Positions 9,766 to 23,500 of a stretch of DNA of 64,000 nucleotides are shown in pieces. The stretch comes from Apostichopus japonicus (Eukaryota > Echinodermata > Holothuroidea > Aspidochirotida > Stichopodidae): the NCBI RefSeq assembly GCF_037975245.1, contig NC_092568.1, forward strand, positions 33,884,501-33,948,500, written 5' to 3'. Made by a program: the position numbers and the translations under genes. Below the pieces are notes generated by a model. It was not told the DNA's origin. It searched no databases and saw only the letters and a program-made list of their open reading frames with translations. The number at the start of each line of letters is the position of its first letter. The stretch's first letter is position 1.

Positions 9766-12700
9766 TTATTGCCAGAATGGATAATTTTTTTCTTTAAATT
9801 TTGGGAGGCCCAGTCTTTACTTGAAATGCTATACATATGACTATATGTCAAACCATGCACGGCTATGGTGGAATGATAATTTGAAATGAAAAGTAAGTGG
9901 TTCTAGAGCAGATGATTTAAATGATTTACTCTTATATCCTTTACAATGAAGCGAATAGTGCTAGTACTTTAGGCATTTGCTTTTGGGGTAATGCTGATGA
10001 TGTCTTCCCAATCACTATTTTCAACTAGCTTTGATTGTAGTTAATAGAAGCCCTCTGGAAACTTCAAAAAAATTAAAAGAAAGAATAAATTTTGAACTAT
10101 CCTCTCGTTATTCTATTTTTAAATGTGCTCTATAATGTATTCAAAATATCGTCATGGCACATTAATGAAATAATCGAAAGGAAGAATAAATGTTTGTTTC
10201 ATTCACACATTACCAACATGACCATTGACCATAATGAAAAATCTAAAGATTGATGGTTGAAGGGAGGGGGATGGGTTGGCATTTACAGGAGTAAAATCTT
10301 GATATAAGAATCCTTTATACCAAAGTTTATAACAAGAGCATCAATGACGCAGTATCTCAATACTGGAAGTTTTAATTTTGATTCCTAATTTCAAATCTTT
10401 GCTCTGTCTCTACAATTATCAATCATGGTACAACAAATATATAACTTGCATTTTTGCTACTTTGCCACGAATAGTCTCTGCAGGTTACACTTTATCCTGC
10501 TAGTCTTGCCTTTAGCGCTCATTGCCTGTTAGTCGAAAGAACGACGTTGCAAGGTTTAGTAATGTCATAGAATATTTAAGAACTTGTTTTTTATGTGGTA
10601 TCCTTCATCTTGGGTCAGTCTCTGTTGGACTTTTTGGTCATATAGTTTGACGTCAATGACAACGGCCAAATAAGAAGAGGCGAACAACTCGACCAGATTC
10701 TTGATGCCTGCCTTGAGAGCTAGGCCTATTGACCTACTGTATGTTACTGTAGACTGCAGTGGTGACTACCATCAAAACTGTGTCCACTTCTAGGTATCAA
10801 AACAACCCACGTTTTTCCATCTCAATTTTTCTGACATGAAGATTTCATGGATTTATGACTTGGAAATATAATGTAAAAGAAGATTACAAGTTTTTATATG
10901 CAAGTGATGGGTGGCCTCTTCCTCCCCTAATAGCCACCTCAGTTCCTCTCCATTTTGTTATTTTATTTTAATTCTTTGTACATTTGATGTCAAACATTAC
11001 AGGTTCAAAAGAAAGCTAAACATACTTCTTATAACCTTATACATCTTATATCCTTATAAATAAAACATAACCTTATACAATTTTTATAGTCTTATAAAAG
11101 TTGTGATGCTCTGGCCGGCTCCTCTTTTATACGTACCCATCAACAAACTTACCCTGGTCCTTCCTAGGAAGAGCTGTCTAAACACCAGTACAATGCTAAT
11201 GTGGCTATCACTGAAAGCCTAATAGACCTAGGGGGCCTAGGCTAGGCCTATATATATATTGTTTTAAATGCACTAGGCCTACAGTAAGTAGCCTTCAGAA
11301 ATACAAGAATGTGTATACGTAATTATACAAAATACATGAAGGGCAATCAAACAAACTTATCATGGCCCTTGCTCTGAAAAGCTACCTGAACACCAGTACT
11401 ATCCTTAAATGGAGGTTACAAAAACGAAGGCCTGATATAAAATGCACTTGTATGTAATTAGCATGCAATACACTACACCTGGCGTACCTAACTACAATAC
11501 AAAAATTGGTCGCGAGGGTAGCCATTTTCGTATATCTAACATGTAGCTGCCATGAGTCATAGCCAATCTGCTACAAAACAGACTTGGGGGCGGGGCTTAA
11601 TCATCAAAACGGACCTTTTTACTAAAAGTAGGGGCGGCAGCTCAGTGTTGTTTTAAGAAAGAAAAATCATTTAAACATCAAATAAAGCAAATAAAAGCCA
11701 TAAAATGTCATATACAGCTGGTAAAATTCTTATTAATACCTACCTGTAAACAACAAATGAAAGTTTAAAATGTTAATAAAATATATAATACATAGGACCC
11801 TATCTTAGACGATACCACTGTTGACAGACAATTCTATTCTATTCTCTTTCATAAAACATAAGTTTTGGAGCGTGTGCAAAAATGGGTTGTTTAAACTGGA
11901 TTTCAGACCAAATTGGCCCGATTTGGACATAAATCGGTGAAAAAGTCATAGAATGAGATAAAATTCTCGAATAAAAAATGGTAACTTTTGTTGGCCTATA
12001 TGATATATGCTTGCTCTGAAAATTCCAGAGAAAAAGAACTTTATATGAAGACGCTGAAAAATTTTTAAGAGAGGAGAGAGTCCCACTTACTGTTACAATA
12101 TCTCTATACATGTAATGTATTGAGATAAAAATGAGGTTGCTGAAATCATCAGGGATCTTCTGTTGGTTGCTTGACAAATTTGCTGATAATTTTCTCTCGC
12201 AAGTCGCTAGTATTATTTTCTTCATGAGTTGAAAGTTAAAAAAGGTTCCAGAATGCAGATAATAAAGATGGTTCAACCATACATATATCAGGTAATATTT
12301 TATCGAGTAAACAGATCTATGTAAAGTAACATAGCAAGTTTTGTACACACTGAACCATAGTATAATTTTCATAAACAAAATTCATAAACTGCTATATCAC
12401 TAAACAAAATCTGAGCGCTACATTATTCTCTGAAAAATGTTTGTTTTTTAGCAATAAAAGAAGACAAATGTTTTATCAAAGAAAGATAATTTGTAACGTT
12501 GTGTAACCTCTCAATGGTCACTCAAACATATATGAGATGCAAGCCAATGACTTTATAAACATATTATAAATAGCTGTTTACACATCAACCATAAATGTTG
12601 ACTTTCCTTTAAAAGGCAAAGTAATTAGTTTTGATGTTCAATTTCATAGTATGAAGTATTGTAAGTGTGAAATATAGTTGTGTTTACTCTATCAATTTCC

Positions 12701-12904
12701 AATTGCTTAACTTTAGGAATAACTTTTCACACCCTCCTTCAAGACATGTGATGAAGAATAATCATTTTCATACCACTAAACTGTAACAGAAACTTTAACA
12801 TTATCACTCAAAAACAAAGTTTGGAGTATAAAAGTTCATTAACCATTGTTACCCATCCCTGATGCCTTCTTCACAAATTTCTGACTTTTAAATAGGTCTA
12901 CAGT
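9766..12904. other. Non-coding; one unexplained 179-codon open frame
   Basis: I find no recognisable gene. A minus-strand open frame at 11839-12378 (179 codons) is long for this composition, but its translation is rich in Tyr/Ile/Phe/Ser with no domain I recognise, so it is left as non-coding or repeat-derived. The 3'UTR of the MRPL14 gene should begin just below 12905. Confidence 0.4.
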
Positions 12905-13268
12905 TCAAACAAACTTTGTGGCTATAGCAAAGACCTTTGACAGGTCAGTCCTTTTCCTTAACACCGATGGAATAGGCACAGTTATTCTTGTTCCAGTAGG
13001 ATTTCCATTGTCCTCTAGTAATATTATATTGTTTGTATCAAAGCGTGGCGTCATGTTATCACCGGGTCTTCTTACTCCTACAACCAGAGCCTTCTTCTTT
13101 TCCCCCTTGATCGCAACTAGGACGGTGTCGCCGAGCTTTCCGACATGTTTCTTATTGTAGACGTGTATACAATACGGTGGTCTGTCAATGGCTGATGCTC
13201 CTAGAGCAGAATTATCGACGACTCTTAACCTCGTCCTTAGAATGATGGCTGAACATGGTGTGGTGGTG
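12905..13268 (-). CDS. MRPL14: Mitochondrial ribosomal protein L14 (uL14m), last coding exon
   Basis: uL14m is a protein of the mitochondrial large ribosomal subunit, imported from the cytosol. The exon encodes about 121 residues with the family's hallmarks in order: [62 protein letters not shown], and a C-terminal [21 protein letters not shown]. This covers the whole mature domain, close in length to the human protein. I end the exon at an acceptor (pyrimidine-rich tract, ..GATCCAG) at 13269-13270. The frame continues upstream without a stop but starts only at a TTG, so the N-terminal targeting peptide must lie in an upstream exon (higher coordinates), joined with two bases of a split codon. 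I could not place that exon confidently. Confidence 0.93.
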
Positions 13269-15280
13269 CTGGATCGGTGAAAATATGTCAAACGAAAAAA
13301 CAAAAATACAGTAAAGAATACAAACTATATATCTCTTAATGAAACGCGGCGCAGCTGCTTTACAGGTATAGTCTCAATCTCAGAGTTACAATATCCATAT
13401 TTAAAAAAAAATCACTCAACAAATGATGAAATGGATTGCTCTAATCATGTCCTCATATCTGGTTTTGTTGCTGAGATACTATATTTAAACTTTTGATATA
13501 GATCTACTGTATTAATGATACTTTATTTCTGATGTTATGCACAGAGACAAATTGCCTTCTTGTCAAAAAAGTTGGACCCATTTTCATTTGAAATTATTAA
13601 TTAACTTGGATGCAGTTATCATGCCTGACAATATAAACTAACATCCCTTCATATACAAGTGTATCACATTCCAAGGTTATATAATCCTGCCAGTTATGTA
13701 CAAAGGAAAACAAAATCAGTTCTTAGCCAACTTTATGTAGGACATCACATCATCATTATTGCAAAATACAAACTTCCAATGACAAAACTTATTTCAATCT
13801 TTCACATCTTAGTGGAAGAACAAGAAAGCTAGTTTTGTTTAGTTCTTCATTACTCTGAATAATTTATTTTCCACCTTTGCTATCATGTGTTTTGCCAGGA
13901 GCACTTGCCAACAAATGAAATAGCAGGAATTCGGGCTAAATACATAAAGGTAAGATAGCTTGATACATTTAAAGAAAAGTCCTGTTGGATCACAATGCTC
14001 TATTTTGCCATAACACATAAAATATAAGAAACGTATGTATGATGGAAGACTTTATTTTAAAATGAACTCATTCAGTAGTTACTCCTTTGTATATAATCTC
14101 CGATACTTCATATATAAAGGCGTGGGCAATAAAAGAAACAAATACAGCAATTGAAAACCACCTTTTGGTCTTAATTGCTCTGTACCCTTTGAACCATGGT
14201 CAAGCACTTTACATACAACATACTGTACCTGAAATTCATCAGAGGACAGGTAGTCTGTCTAGCTAGGCACAACACAAACCTTTGCCACATGGTTCTGGTA
14301 ATTGATTAAGCTCTAAGTAGATGGAGAAAACAAATGCATTATTTATGTGACCCAAGTATACAGTCAGTGCATGCTTTCAACTATAAAACTATAACCTTCA
14401 TTCACTTGTGAGTACATGTTATGTTTGATTTGAATTAAGAAACAGACGAAAGTTATTTAAGCGTCTCCCAAGCATGATAAATTTTCACATTACCTATATT
14501 ACTGCAAAGTGAAAACTTCTACTTGTACCATTAAAGTTTTCTCCACATTCTTATTGTCTATATCTTGAAATATTTAACAAAATTCTGAAAGTATGTAAAA
14601 TAATTTGCCCCTTTGTTGTGGGGTTAATTGGCCAAGGGAAATCATTACTGTACTTGATAAATTTCCTAGATGGCCCACACCTTTAACTTCACGAATACCA
14701 CAGGTGTTAGTTACATACACATCTAGAAAATCAACTAGATTAGGCTTAACAAGTTAGCATGCTAAAGTAGCAGAACAACATGGCATATTTGAGGCCAGCC
14801 TTAGTTAATCAACCTTGCTGTAATTTGAAAAGAGCCCTTGAAGAAACTTTGTGAAGTACAACATTCCCAAAGAACTGGGGAGGAAAACTGCAGTGGCAAA
14901 TTGATTTGGAACCTTAATGCCTAACTGGAGCATTTTCATCATAGACGTTGGCTGCACAAACATGTTATAAACTAGGCCTATGTTAGACCTAGGCTGCATA
15001 AACAACCCGAACGTCCTATAGTACGCCTAGCATACTGTATGCTTTACGTTTAACTTCGCAAAACTGGACCATACTCATTAAAGTAACTGAGATAAAAGTT
15101 AACACATCTAAACACTTTCATACATTTTCTAAACATTCATTATTAATTGACTAAATGCAGAGCAATGTTACCAGTAAAATTTCAACGTCATTCAAAATAT
15201 GTAGGCAAGAAATTTTCTAGAGAAGCCTGATGTTCAGTTGTCTCTTCGCGATCGACCGACTGACGGGGTTCAGCTCTACA
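13269..15280. other. Presumed MRPL14 intron or upstream region
   Basis: No coding sequence is supportable. The first MRPL14 exon, encoding the mitochondrial targeting peptide, should lie here or further upstream. An ATG-plus-donor combination near 14220-14235 would keep the frame but gives an implausibly short leader, so I do not call it. Confidence 0.35.
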
Positions 15281-15359
15281 CATGTGTATCACAAAACGTA
15301 TCGGAACCACTGTGTTGTAATATGCACTGTGAGTACTGTACGAGTACGCTGCCTACAAA

Positions 15360-16060
15360 GAAAATTAAAGGGAGTGAAGATTCGCGCAAAAAGAAACAAC
15401 TGATGCCTGTTATCTGACCTAGTTTCAATACCCACAACACAGTGTACATAGCAGCGATAGACATCCCAGGCCCAGGTAAAAGATACCAAGGTATCACGTT
15501 TCATTACTGTCTGCATTTTGTAGCGACAAGCAAAAACTTCACTTGCAAGCAACTGAAAGTTACCTTTTTTCAGAGGGAGGCACACGGTTTGGGGCGAGTC
15601 TTCAATGCCTTTACAACTAGGCATACTAATTATTAACAGGTGAATGTATATATGGGAGAATAGAATCGACTTGTGACCATCATTAGCTTTTATTAAAGGG
15701 TGTGAAGACTCGCGCAAAAAGAAACGTCTAAAGCCGGTAATCTGACCTAGTTTCGAATGTGGTGTAACAGAAATGTTTAGACACCACCATCGATCCCAAA
15801 AAAAAAGCACACACACAGCTTGCTACTATCGGTAATTAGACACTAGTCTACAGTCAGTACATACAGCTGCGGTCAATACCCACAGCACAGTGTACAAACT
15901 ATATAGCGATGGACATCTCAGGTCCAGCTAAAGATAACAAGGTATCACGTTTCATTACTGTACTGTCTGCATTTTGTAGCGACACAAACAAAATGTCATT
16001 TGAAAGCAATGGAAAGTTAACTTTTTCAGATGGCCGCACCCGGTTTGGGGCGAGTCTTCA
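15360..16060. repeat. Diverged direct duplication of a ~250-bp dispersed repeat
   Basis: Unit 1 (about 15360-15605) and unit 2 (about 15694-16055) share in the same order GAAGA.TCGCGCAAAAAGAAA, AATCTGACCTAGTTTC-like text, ACACAGTGTACA, AGGTATCACGTTTCATTACT, GTCTGCATTTTGTAGCGACA and CGGTTTGGGGCGAGTCTTCA. Unit 2 carries about 120 extra bases between the second and third blocks. The 175-codon minus-strand frame crossing both units is a by-product. Confidence 0.75.
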
Positions 16061-17354
16061 GTGGGATCTTTGAGATGAACAACTCACTCCAACAGGTTCA
16101 GAAAGTTCTCGTTCCATTTGGGTGTCATCCAAAGTTTAAAGTTACCTCTGGGGTTCTCATTTTGTAATTCTCTGATGTCAGAGTGCCAGTAGGATCAAAA
16201 TCCTTTGACCTTTTTGTTTTCAAATTTTCAAGCTTAAATGTTCAGTGTAGACACTGAATCCAACTTCCACCCTGAATCTATTTCTCTTGTGCATGGCTGA
16301 ATATCACTTGTGTATGAACAAATTTTCATTGATCTACAGTACTAGAACTTCTTCAGCTCACAAGGGAAGGATAGGGGGGGGGGAGGAGGAGGGAGGGGAA
16401 GGGAATAGTACAGTTTTGTTTCCTAGACCTACTGTTTAAAAGGGCAAGTTTATAAAGATATTTCCCCTTCTTCAAATTTAAAGTCTCCTCCCAAATATCT
16501 CTAAACATGATATTTTGTTAATTACTGGTGTGTATGTACATCCAACAGAAAAATGAGTGAAATGTAACACACATGAAAGTGTATATCAATATTGCTTTTA
16601 TTTATAACATGAGTTTAACAATCGAATAATCGAAAGAACAGAAACATTGTTCTTCTCAAGAAACACATTTTACATTGTTCTTCTCAAGAAACACGTTTTA
16701 CAAAGCTGTTACTTTAATTCCATATTCTTTACATTACCTGTCCACATTTACAGTCTCTCCTTCCAATAAACACCTTTAATCATGCACACTATAAAGCACT
16801 ATGATATGTTCCAATATGAATTATCCAGAGAAATGTGACCCCATGCAACAGTTACCATTGATAACATATTTAGTGCCTTATCCCAAGCAAACAATTTCAA
16901 CTAAATTCACCATCAAAAAAAAAAAAGGAAAAAAAAAGGTGAATGCTGATATAACTGCAATAAGAACACGCCATGTTAAGCTTGCAAAACTTACAACTTG
17001 TCAACTTCCTTAAAACTTGTCAACTTCCTTAAAACTCTGTGTATTTACGTGTTTCGTTTCTGATGCTGTATTGTTGCATAAGCCGGCAAAAATTACTATA
17101 CAAAACAACTTTTAAATAAACTTTGAAGCTTGGATAGTTATTTGCAAGTTGAAGTGCAACATTTATTATATATATATGTGCAATGATGGCAGTACAACTT
17201 CTGCTTGTATCATGTGGATTTATTGTGTGCTGCTGCACCCATAAACACCAACTGGAATTTAACAAACATACAGTGAAAATGTAAATAATCTCACCAATAG
17301 CAATCGATCCTTCGAAAGTAAACCTTAAAGATCGGTGCTCACTATATCAGAAAT
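16061..17354. other. Non-coding, low-complexity
   Basis: No gene is seen. There is a G/A-rich tract near 16373-16400, a short duplication ACATTGTTCTTCTCAAGAAA (twice, about 16645-16700), an A-rich run near 16914-16938, and ACTTGTCAACTTCCTTAAA repeated near 16994-17035. Confidence 0.4.
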
Positions 17355-17545
17355 GTTTTGTGGAGACTAAACATTAAATAGAACTTGAAATTGAAAACTT
17401 CTAAACATTCCCTCCGAATGTCATTTCCAATTTCTCCAAATGAAAATGTTCTGTGAAGACTTAACATAAACACAACTCAAAGTTGCAAAAGTTCTAAACA
17501 TTCCCTCCCCAAATCATTTCCAATTTCTCCAAGTCTGCACCCCCC
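17355..17545. repeat. Two-unit tandem duplication (~105 bp)
   Basis: Two consecutive segments share ATGTT.TGTG.AGACT.AACAT, TTCTAAACATTCCCTCC and TCATTTCCAATTTCTCCAA. A C homopolymer run follows at about 17538-17554. Confidence 0.65.
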
Positions 17546-17554
17546 CCCCCCCCC

Positions 17555-19449
17555 TCAATCCATGGCCTCCCAACCATCTTCCCATCTCGGTCAAGGAGGT
17601 ATAATGTTTACAATAAGGAAAAGATTTCCATCAGCCTCAGATTAATTAAGTGTACATATTCTACAGCTTATAAAGGTGTCACAATAGAAATGTGGTTTTC
17701 TTGTATTAGTCATTATTCAGTTTAAATAAATTCTTTCTTTTGAGAAAAATATAATCCATTTTCCTATTATAACATTTCATGCAATTTTCTCAATCAGAAC
17801 AAAATTTAAACTCGCCTGCATTTTGATACAGTCCACGAAACAGCTATTACAAATCAAACTTCATAAAAATCTGCTTTTACTGGTCTTTGTGACCATGATC
17901 CAACCCATGTTACCTTGCTAGCGTAGATTAATTTTATAATTGGAGAAGACTTTAAAGGGATGTCTTAAAGTGCAAGATGAATAAATTATCAACAATTAAA
18001 CCACCTTCTCAGGTGGTTGAAGTACAACCTGCTTACTTTGATTTCAGTAATAGCTTCAACAACAACTTTGATATGTTCCTGTTTGAACTGTAAATTTAAA
18101 AGAAAACTGCAGATTGCAAATACCCTCGACAATATATAGCCGACTTAAGCGCAAACGTTTTTTAAATATCAACCTTGATTCAATATGCTATTATTTTTTC
18201 TAAATAAAATTTAGCTGACATTGAATGTCTCAGTAAACAACACCAAAAAACAAACAAACAAACAAAAAAAAAGGGAAAAAGAAGAGAAAAGAAAGGAAGG
18301 GAGAAGTACAAAGGGAGAGTAAGGAAAAGAAACAGGTCCTAGACTCAAATGTTCGGCGACATATTCAAACAACATGAATAACAGTCTAGTGACACCTTTT
18401 AGCTCACAACTTACACTTTGCAAAAACTTGCAAATGGAATATAGAAATAAGTTATCGGGGGAAAACTATGGTGGTAAGGGTAAGTTAACTTTCTATTACA
18501 GAAGATGAAAGGATCTATCTTATCTTTTCTTTATAGAGTTAGTCAAATAACTTCATTTCAATTGTCTTTCGTATTTGTCATACAGTCGAAACCTGCAAAG
18601 CATAGACATGTAAAACATGTTACATGCATTTGACTATTGAATTTTGTGTCAATCTGATCAACTCCTTCACCTTTATTCCATCAAAATCTCATCAAGAAAT
18701 GATCACCTAGAAAGCTACCACACCAGAAGGGACAGAGAGTAAATAAGATAATGGATGAAAGCAAGCCTTAAAGGTCAACCACCGTAAAGAGCTTGAGCTT
18801 CCCAGATAAGAATTTTTATTGTCAACAAGACAAAGGAGCTAGATATATCTCCTGTCATAAATGTGTATTAGTATTACTTGCACAAGTTAAAATGAAAGTT
18901 GTTAAATACAGAAGAAAATGTCAGAAAATATACCCTGCAGGTAACATGCTACAACATGATTACATGTAATAGATATCTTAGATATGAATCCAACTCAAAT
19001 AGCTTTATCCTTGTAGCCAACCTCCCCATCCATAATTTGAAAGAACTACACAGGACAACTACAGCAATAGAGGTAAATGTGTGTTCACTGAGATAGCCTC
19101 TCCTAACCAAAAAATACACCTCACAAAAGAAATAAGTAGTACTCCACAGTCTAGCAGTGTTTCTCAATGGAGGAGATAAAAAGCACTTGTTGAACAAACT
19201 GATTACCTAGTAATAGTATAGATAGTGCAGGTACAGCTATAGCAAATGGTATAACATTTTTTTTCATTCTAGCGGGATCTTCTTTAGAGGCCAAATATTC
19301 AGATAGTTTTAAATAACAATTACAGAAGTGGAGACACACATACAAAATAACTGGTAAAGGTAACTACATGAAATGACTCGAAATACAAGCTGTCAGACGA
19401 ATGTCCAAAAAAAAGAAGAAATGAAATGATGCCATGACTGTAAATGGTA
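17555..19449. other. Non-coding
   Basis: I see no supportable gene. There is an A/G-rich tract at about 18241-18325 (reading as T/C-rich on the other strand, which creates a poly-Phe/Ser frame). Confidence 0.4.
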
Positions 19450-19632
19450 AACTGGCACAAGAAATAACATAATGTTGTTACTTGTAAATACCACACACTG
19501 TATAAATTGATCAACAAGAAGTAACATAATATTGATACTTGTCAATATCACACACTGTGTGGATTGATCAACAACGAAGTAACATACTTTTGTTACTTGT
19601 CAATACTGCACACACTGTGTGGCTTGATCGAC
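19450..19632. repeat. Three-unit tandem repeat (~58 bp)
   Basis: Three adjacent units share AAGAAATAACATA..TGTTACTTGT.AATA, CACACTGTGTGG and TTGATCAAC. The units have diverged by point changes and small indels. Confidence 0.7.
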
Positions 19633-20544
19633 TTTGCTCATCTGATTGACATTTTGAGAAACAGCACATGAACCTGCTCCCCAAGAAGACAAAGAAGTTA
19701 ATCAATATCCAACTACTATGAAACAAAGGTAATGTTTTCACTTTGATGTTTCAATAGACAAAATGAATCCTTTTTCTGACATTTCTGGTACAAAACAAGG
19801 AGTCATTTATTCAAAAGAGTACTCAAGATGCTATAATATCTTTTTCTGTTTCATGGCAAGGTAGGGTTAACTCAAACTTTCAAGAAGAGACATAGGGATG
19901 GTTAATGTATCAGTTGGTAATAATAATTTTATTATACACACCTTTGCTGCAAATGATCCCTGCTGTCATTTTCTTTTAGTTTCCACACATTGGATGTAAC
20001 TGTGTCTTATTTATTACTTCCTTCCTCCATAAACCTTGAAAATATTATGGTTAATATTATTAACAACTTGAGGGATTTAAGTTTGTTTACTACCATGTCT
20101 ATATTTACTGCATGGTACCGATTAAAAGACTACTCTGCTAAGGCATGTGTGCCACCTTACCTCCTCATTCAATGTGCTATGCACTTTACTTAATCAAGTA
20201 TCAATTTATGATGATAGGCATCTTTAATTAGGTGCACCCTAACACTCACCTTTAAGATCCTAAAAAGTACCTACTTCAATGTCAAGAAGGCTTATACTTT
20301 GACCATCAAATGCCCAACAATATAAGATGTTGTCATGAAATGGCCTTTCCCACTTGCTACTTGGTTGCATCAAAGTGTCAACTAGAAGCTTGTGGTGAGC
20401 TTCACTGAATAAAGCACACAGACGTGTTAGCATAAGTTAAATGACTGTAGAAATACTTCATATTAAGCTTGGCCATTGCTTAGAAGAGCGTCAGTTTTAG
20501 CTGAACGAAATCTGACATAGTCAGTCTAGAGTCAGCTTGCTGGA
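19633..20544. other. Presumed YIF1 3' flank / 3'UTR
   Basis: No coding sequence is seen. It lies immediately downstream of the YIF1 stop on the minus strand. AATAAA on that strand (TTTATT on plus) occurs near 19928 and 20008 and could serve as a polyadenylation signal. Confidence 0.4.
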
Positions 20545-23500
20545 TCAAGCCAAATGGAAGGTCAACCAGTAAATAAACAACGGCTGAATTGCTGAGATGA
20601 AGAGCAGTATATACATCCGCCTCTTGTTGCCTTGTCCGAACCCGTCCGTAGGAGATTCGGGTAAAATGAGCAGTTTCAAGTTTCGAACCTGAGAATCAGA
20701 GGAAGAGTCATTTCAATCTTCAAGGATTTAAGTTATGATAATCAACATAGCAATATCGAAAGTTGTAGAATAAAGCTGTGAAGGCACAAAAATTATTGTA
20801 ACTTGTTATGATTCTCTGTAACACTCAAATGTCATTCATAATGTTTATTTCCAGAAAGTCTTGTACAGTCATGGTCACATAATCAACAGTTTCTCACTTT
20901 ACTGAGACATCACCACAAAGATCTCACTGACTTACATAAAAGATGTTCTTACCAAGAAGAGCCATCTAAAAGAACTAAAGAAGCAATGCTGCAGATCTGA
21001 TCTACTTCCAAGTTATTGCTTGAACCAGAGAGTTGTTATGCAACTCCCTGCTTGAACCACTATAGTCTTTGGCAGCACTGACAATTATTGATTAAGACAT
21101 ACATACAAAGCAAATTAGGATAGAAGATCGCAAGCTTTAAGTAACAATTCTCCAAACAGCTTAATGCAGAGATATTAGACTGACCGTGACCTGCCATAGA
21201 TTTTCCTTTGATCCAATGATTTGGTTTATAAATGGTTACCTCAAACCCTCCTTATCATAAATGTAAAGGTTGGTTCCTAATCTCCTGAAAAGTGTAAGAG
21301 CTATGTATAAAACTATAGAAGTCTTCAAGAATGATATAGATTTATCCTTCATGGCTATGGACATATTGTTCCTACAAGGCTGTGTAACATAAATGTAGTA
21401 GTGGAACTCATACCAATGCACACCAAATATATTGGCCTACATAGCAAGTTAGCATGCATTTTGTAGGCTGTTTTAAAGGGGCCCTCAGTAGTATACCTTT
21501 AATGATCATGATAAATTTGGAAATAAATTAAATTATTGTCAAGTCCTACACACTGAGCTACTACTGCCCTTCCCCCTCTCCCCCTATCATTTGCCTACTT
21601 CACAAAGTCTTTGTAGTCAGGTCTTTGCTGGTTGCAATAGTCGGCAATAGTTGTCGTCGCTGTTAGGCTGGGAGTTCAGTCCTTGATCTCAGGAATGGAA
21701 CTAGATATGCATATCAACCAACACCGTTGAATAAAAGAACTTACTAAATTTTACAAACATTGGTGGGATTAACAAACATAGCTTTACATGAATGGACACA
21801 TGATAAACATGAAAACATGGTAAACTTACCAAGAAAAACACTATTGAAACACTGGTATACAAAACAGCAAGGTGGTAGCCACCAGATGAAAACAAAATAC
21901 TGGCGAGTAAGCAGACTATCATCCTAAAGAGAAAAGGAGGTAAATTTCATTTAGACTTTTAGAAATCATGCTTAAACAAACACTTTACAAATCATCAACC
22001 TCCTCAAACCTTCCATGTGAAGCAAAAGCAAGAAGTTGAGGAATCGTTGCAATGGAATAATTCTATCCTGCAATAGATGAGTGTGCGAGGCATTCGTTAA
22101 CATCTACATTCCATAGGACGATGACACTTGGGGTGCATTTGCCTTCTCTATCCAATTTTATATAAATCTCAAACTATGTAACCTGAATAATAAGCAAAGT
22201 CATGCAAAACTCTATTCCTATATGTCACTCAATTCCATTGCAAATAATGTAATCAAGGTTGAAAACTCTCTGGTTGGCATTTGACAGCAGAGTATAAACA
22301 AACTGATTTCATCTTATACCATACCAACCTCACCAACTGTTGACTTTTATTAGTAGAGGTATACATGATAAACTTAAAAAATTTCAATATATTATCTCAC
22401 CCGACATATTTATAGCCACAGAAGGCAATTAAATCCAGTTTTCTAAGTGCTGTGTGAATATTTGTGATATAGGTTGTAAGGAGGATTGCTAGTACTTCAA
22501 TGATGAGCCACACTAAGGCAGAACTGGCTTGCATTCCCAGCACCTCAGGTGTGAATCTGAAAAGATAAACACCAGAAACATGATCATCTCGCAGTAAAAA
22601 CAATTGGCTTAAAACAATAACCCACAATCTAACTGAATCCTCTTCCTACATGTGGATGTTGTTGATGCACCTCTTGGAACTATGTATCAAATGCACAATA
22701 CTGTCAAATTTGTTTGTTTTAAGAAGCCATCCACCCCACATTTCATAAACTTCTGAGAATGCATTGCTCACAATTTCTAAAGCATAGTGTGAGCTGTTTG
22801 TGGGATGGAGAGGATACGTTTACATGTTTGCATGTATGCATTTGTTGAAAAATATTGACCAAATTGGAAAGTGGAGTGCTGAAGATTCAAAGTGTACAGA
22901 TAGCTAGCCTCTTTAAATTACCAAGTAATACAAATTACCTTCCATTTTTAAGGTACAATGGTTGTGTACATATGAATAGCTTTTTCATTAGTCTTATCAG
23001 TAAAATAACTAAACCAATTGCCCTTTCGATGTGGTTGCCTCCTATTCATGTAAATTGTCGTGTTGCTGCACCACCAAGCAATATCTGCATAAACAACTTT
23101 CAGCATTTCACTGCTTACAAGTTTTATTTAAATGATACTTAATGTAATAATTGTGATTTTAATAAAAATATTAATATTAATAATACTACTACCAATAAAA
23201 ATAATTAGTCAAATAAAGCAGGGATCTGACCTGCATGCCTCGTTCAGTGCATGTCTACAGGTGGCATATTTAAAGTGACCAATATGGCTTTAAACCAATA
23301 AGAATTTTCCAAAAACTGACCAATTTTTAATGGGTATTGTGATCCTTTATCTCCTTAGGCTATATATTCTACAGGCTCAGTCAGGATGTGTTATTCCCAT
23401 ATGCTGTTCCTAAAGTAATTAAAGCAGCATTTTTCACTGACTCCACTATGCCATAACGACATACATAACTAGCTTATCTATTTAAATCTTACTTCCAATG

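Noticed and set aside
12905-13303. Full 132-codon open frame as the complete MRPL14 protein
   Set aside because: Its first codon is TTG and the first ~12 codons precede a good splice acceptor (13269-13270). They do not look like a targeting peptide, so only the exon part was kept.
14220-14235. First exon of MRPL14 (short ATG plus donor)
   Set aside because: The phase fits, but a three- or four-residue leader cannot be a mitochondrial targeting peptide.
15289-15816. 175-codon minus-strand open frame
   Set aside because: It crosses two copies of a dispersed repeat and its translation simply repeats with them.
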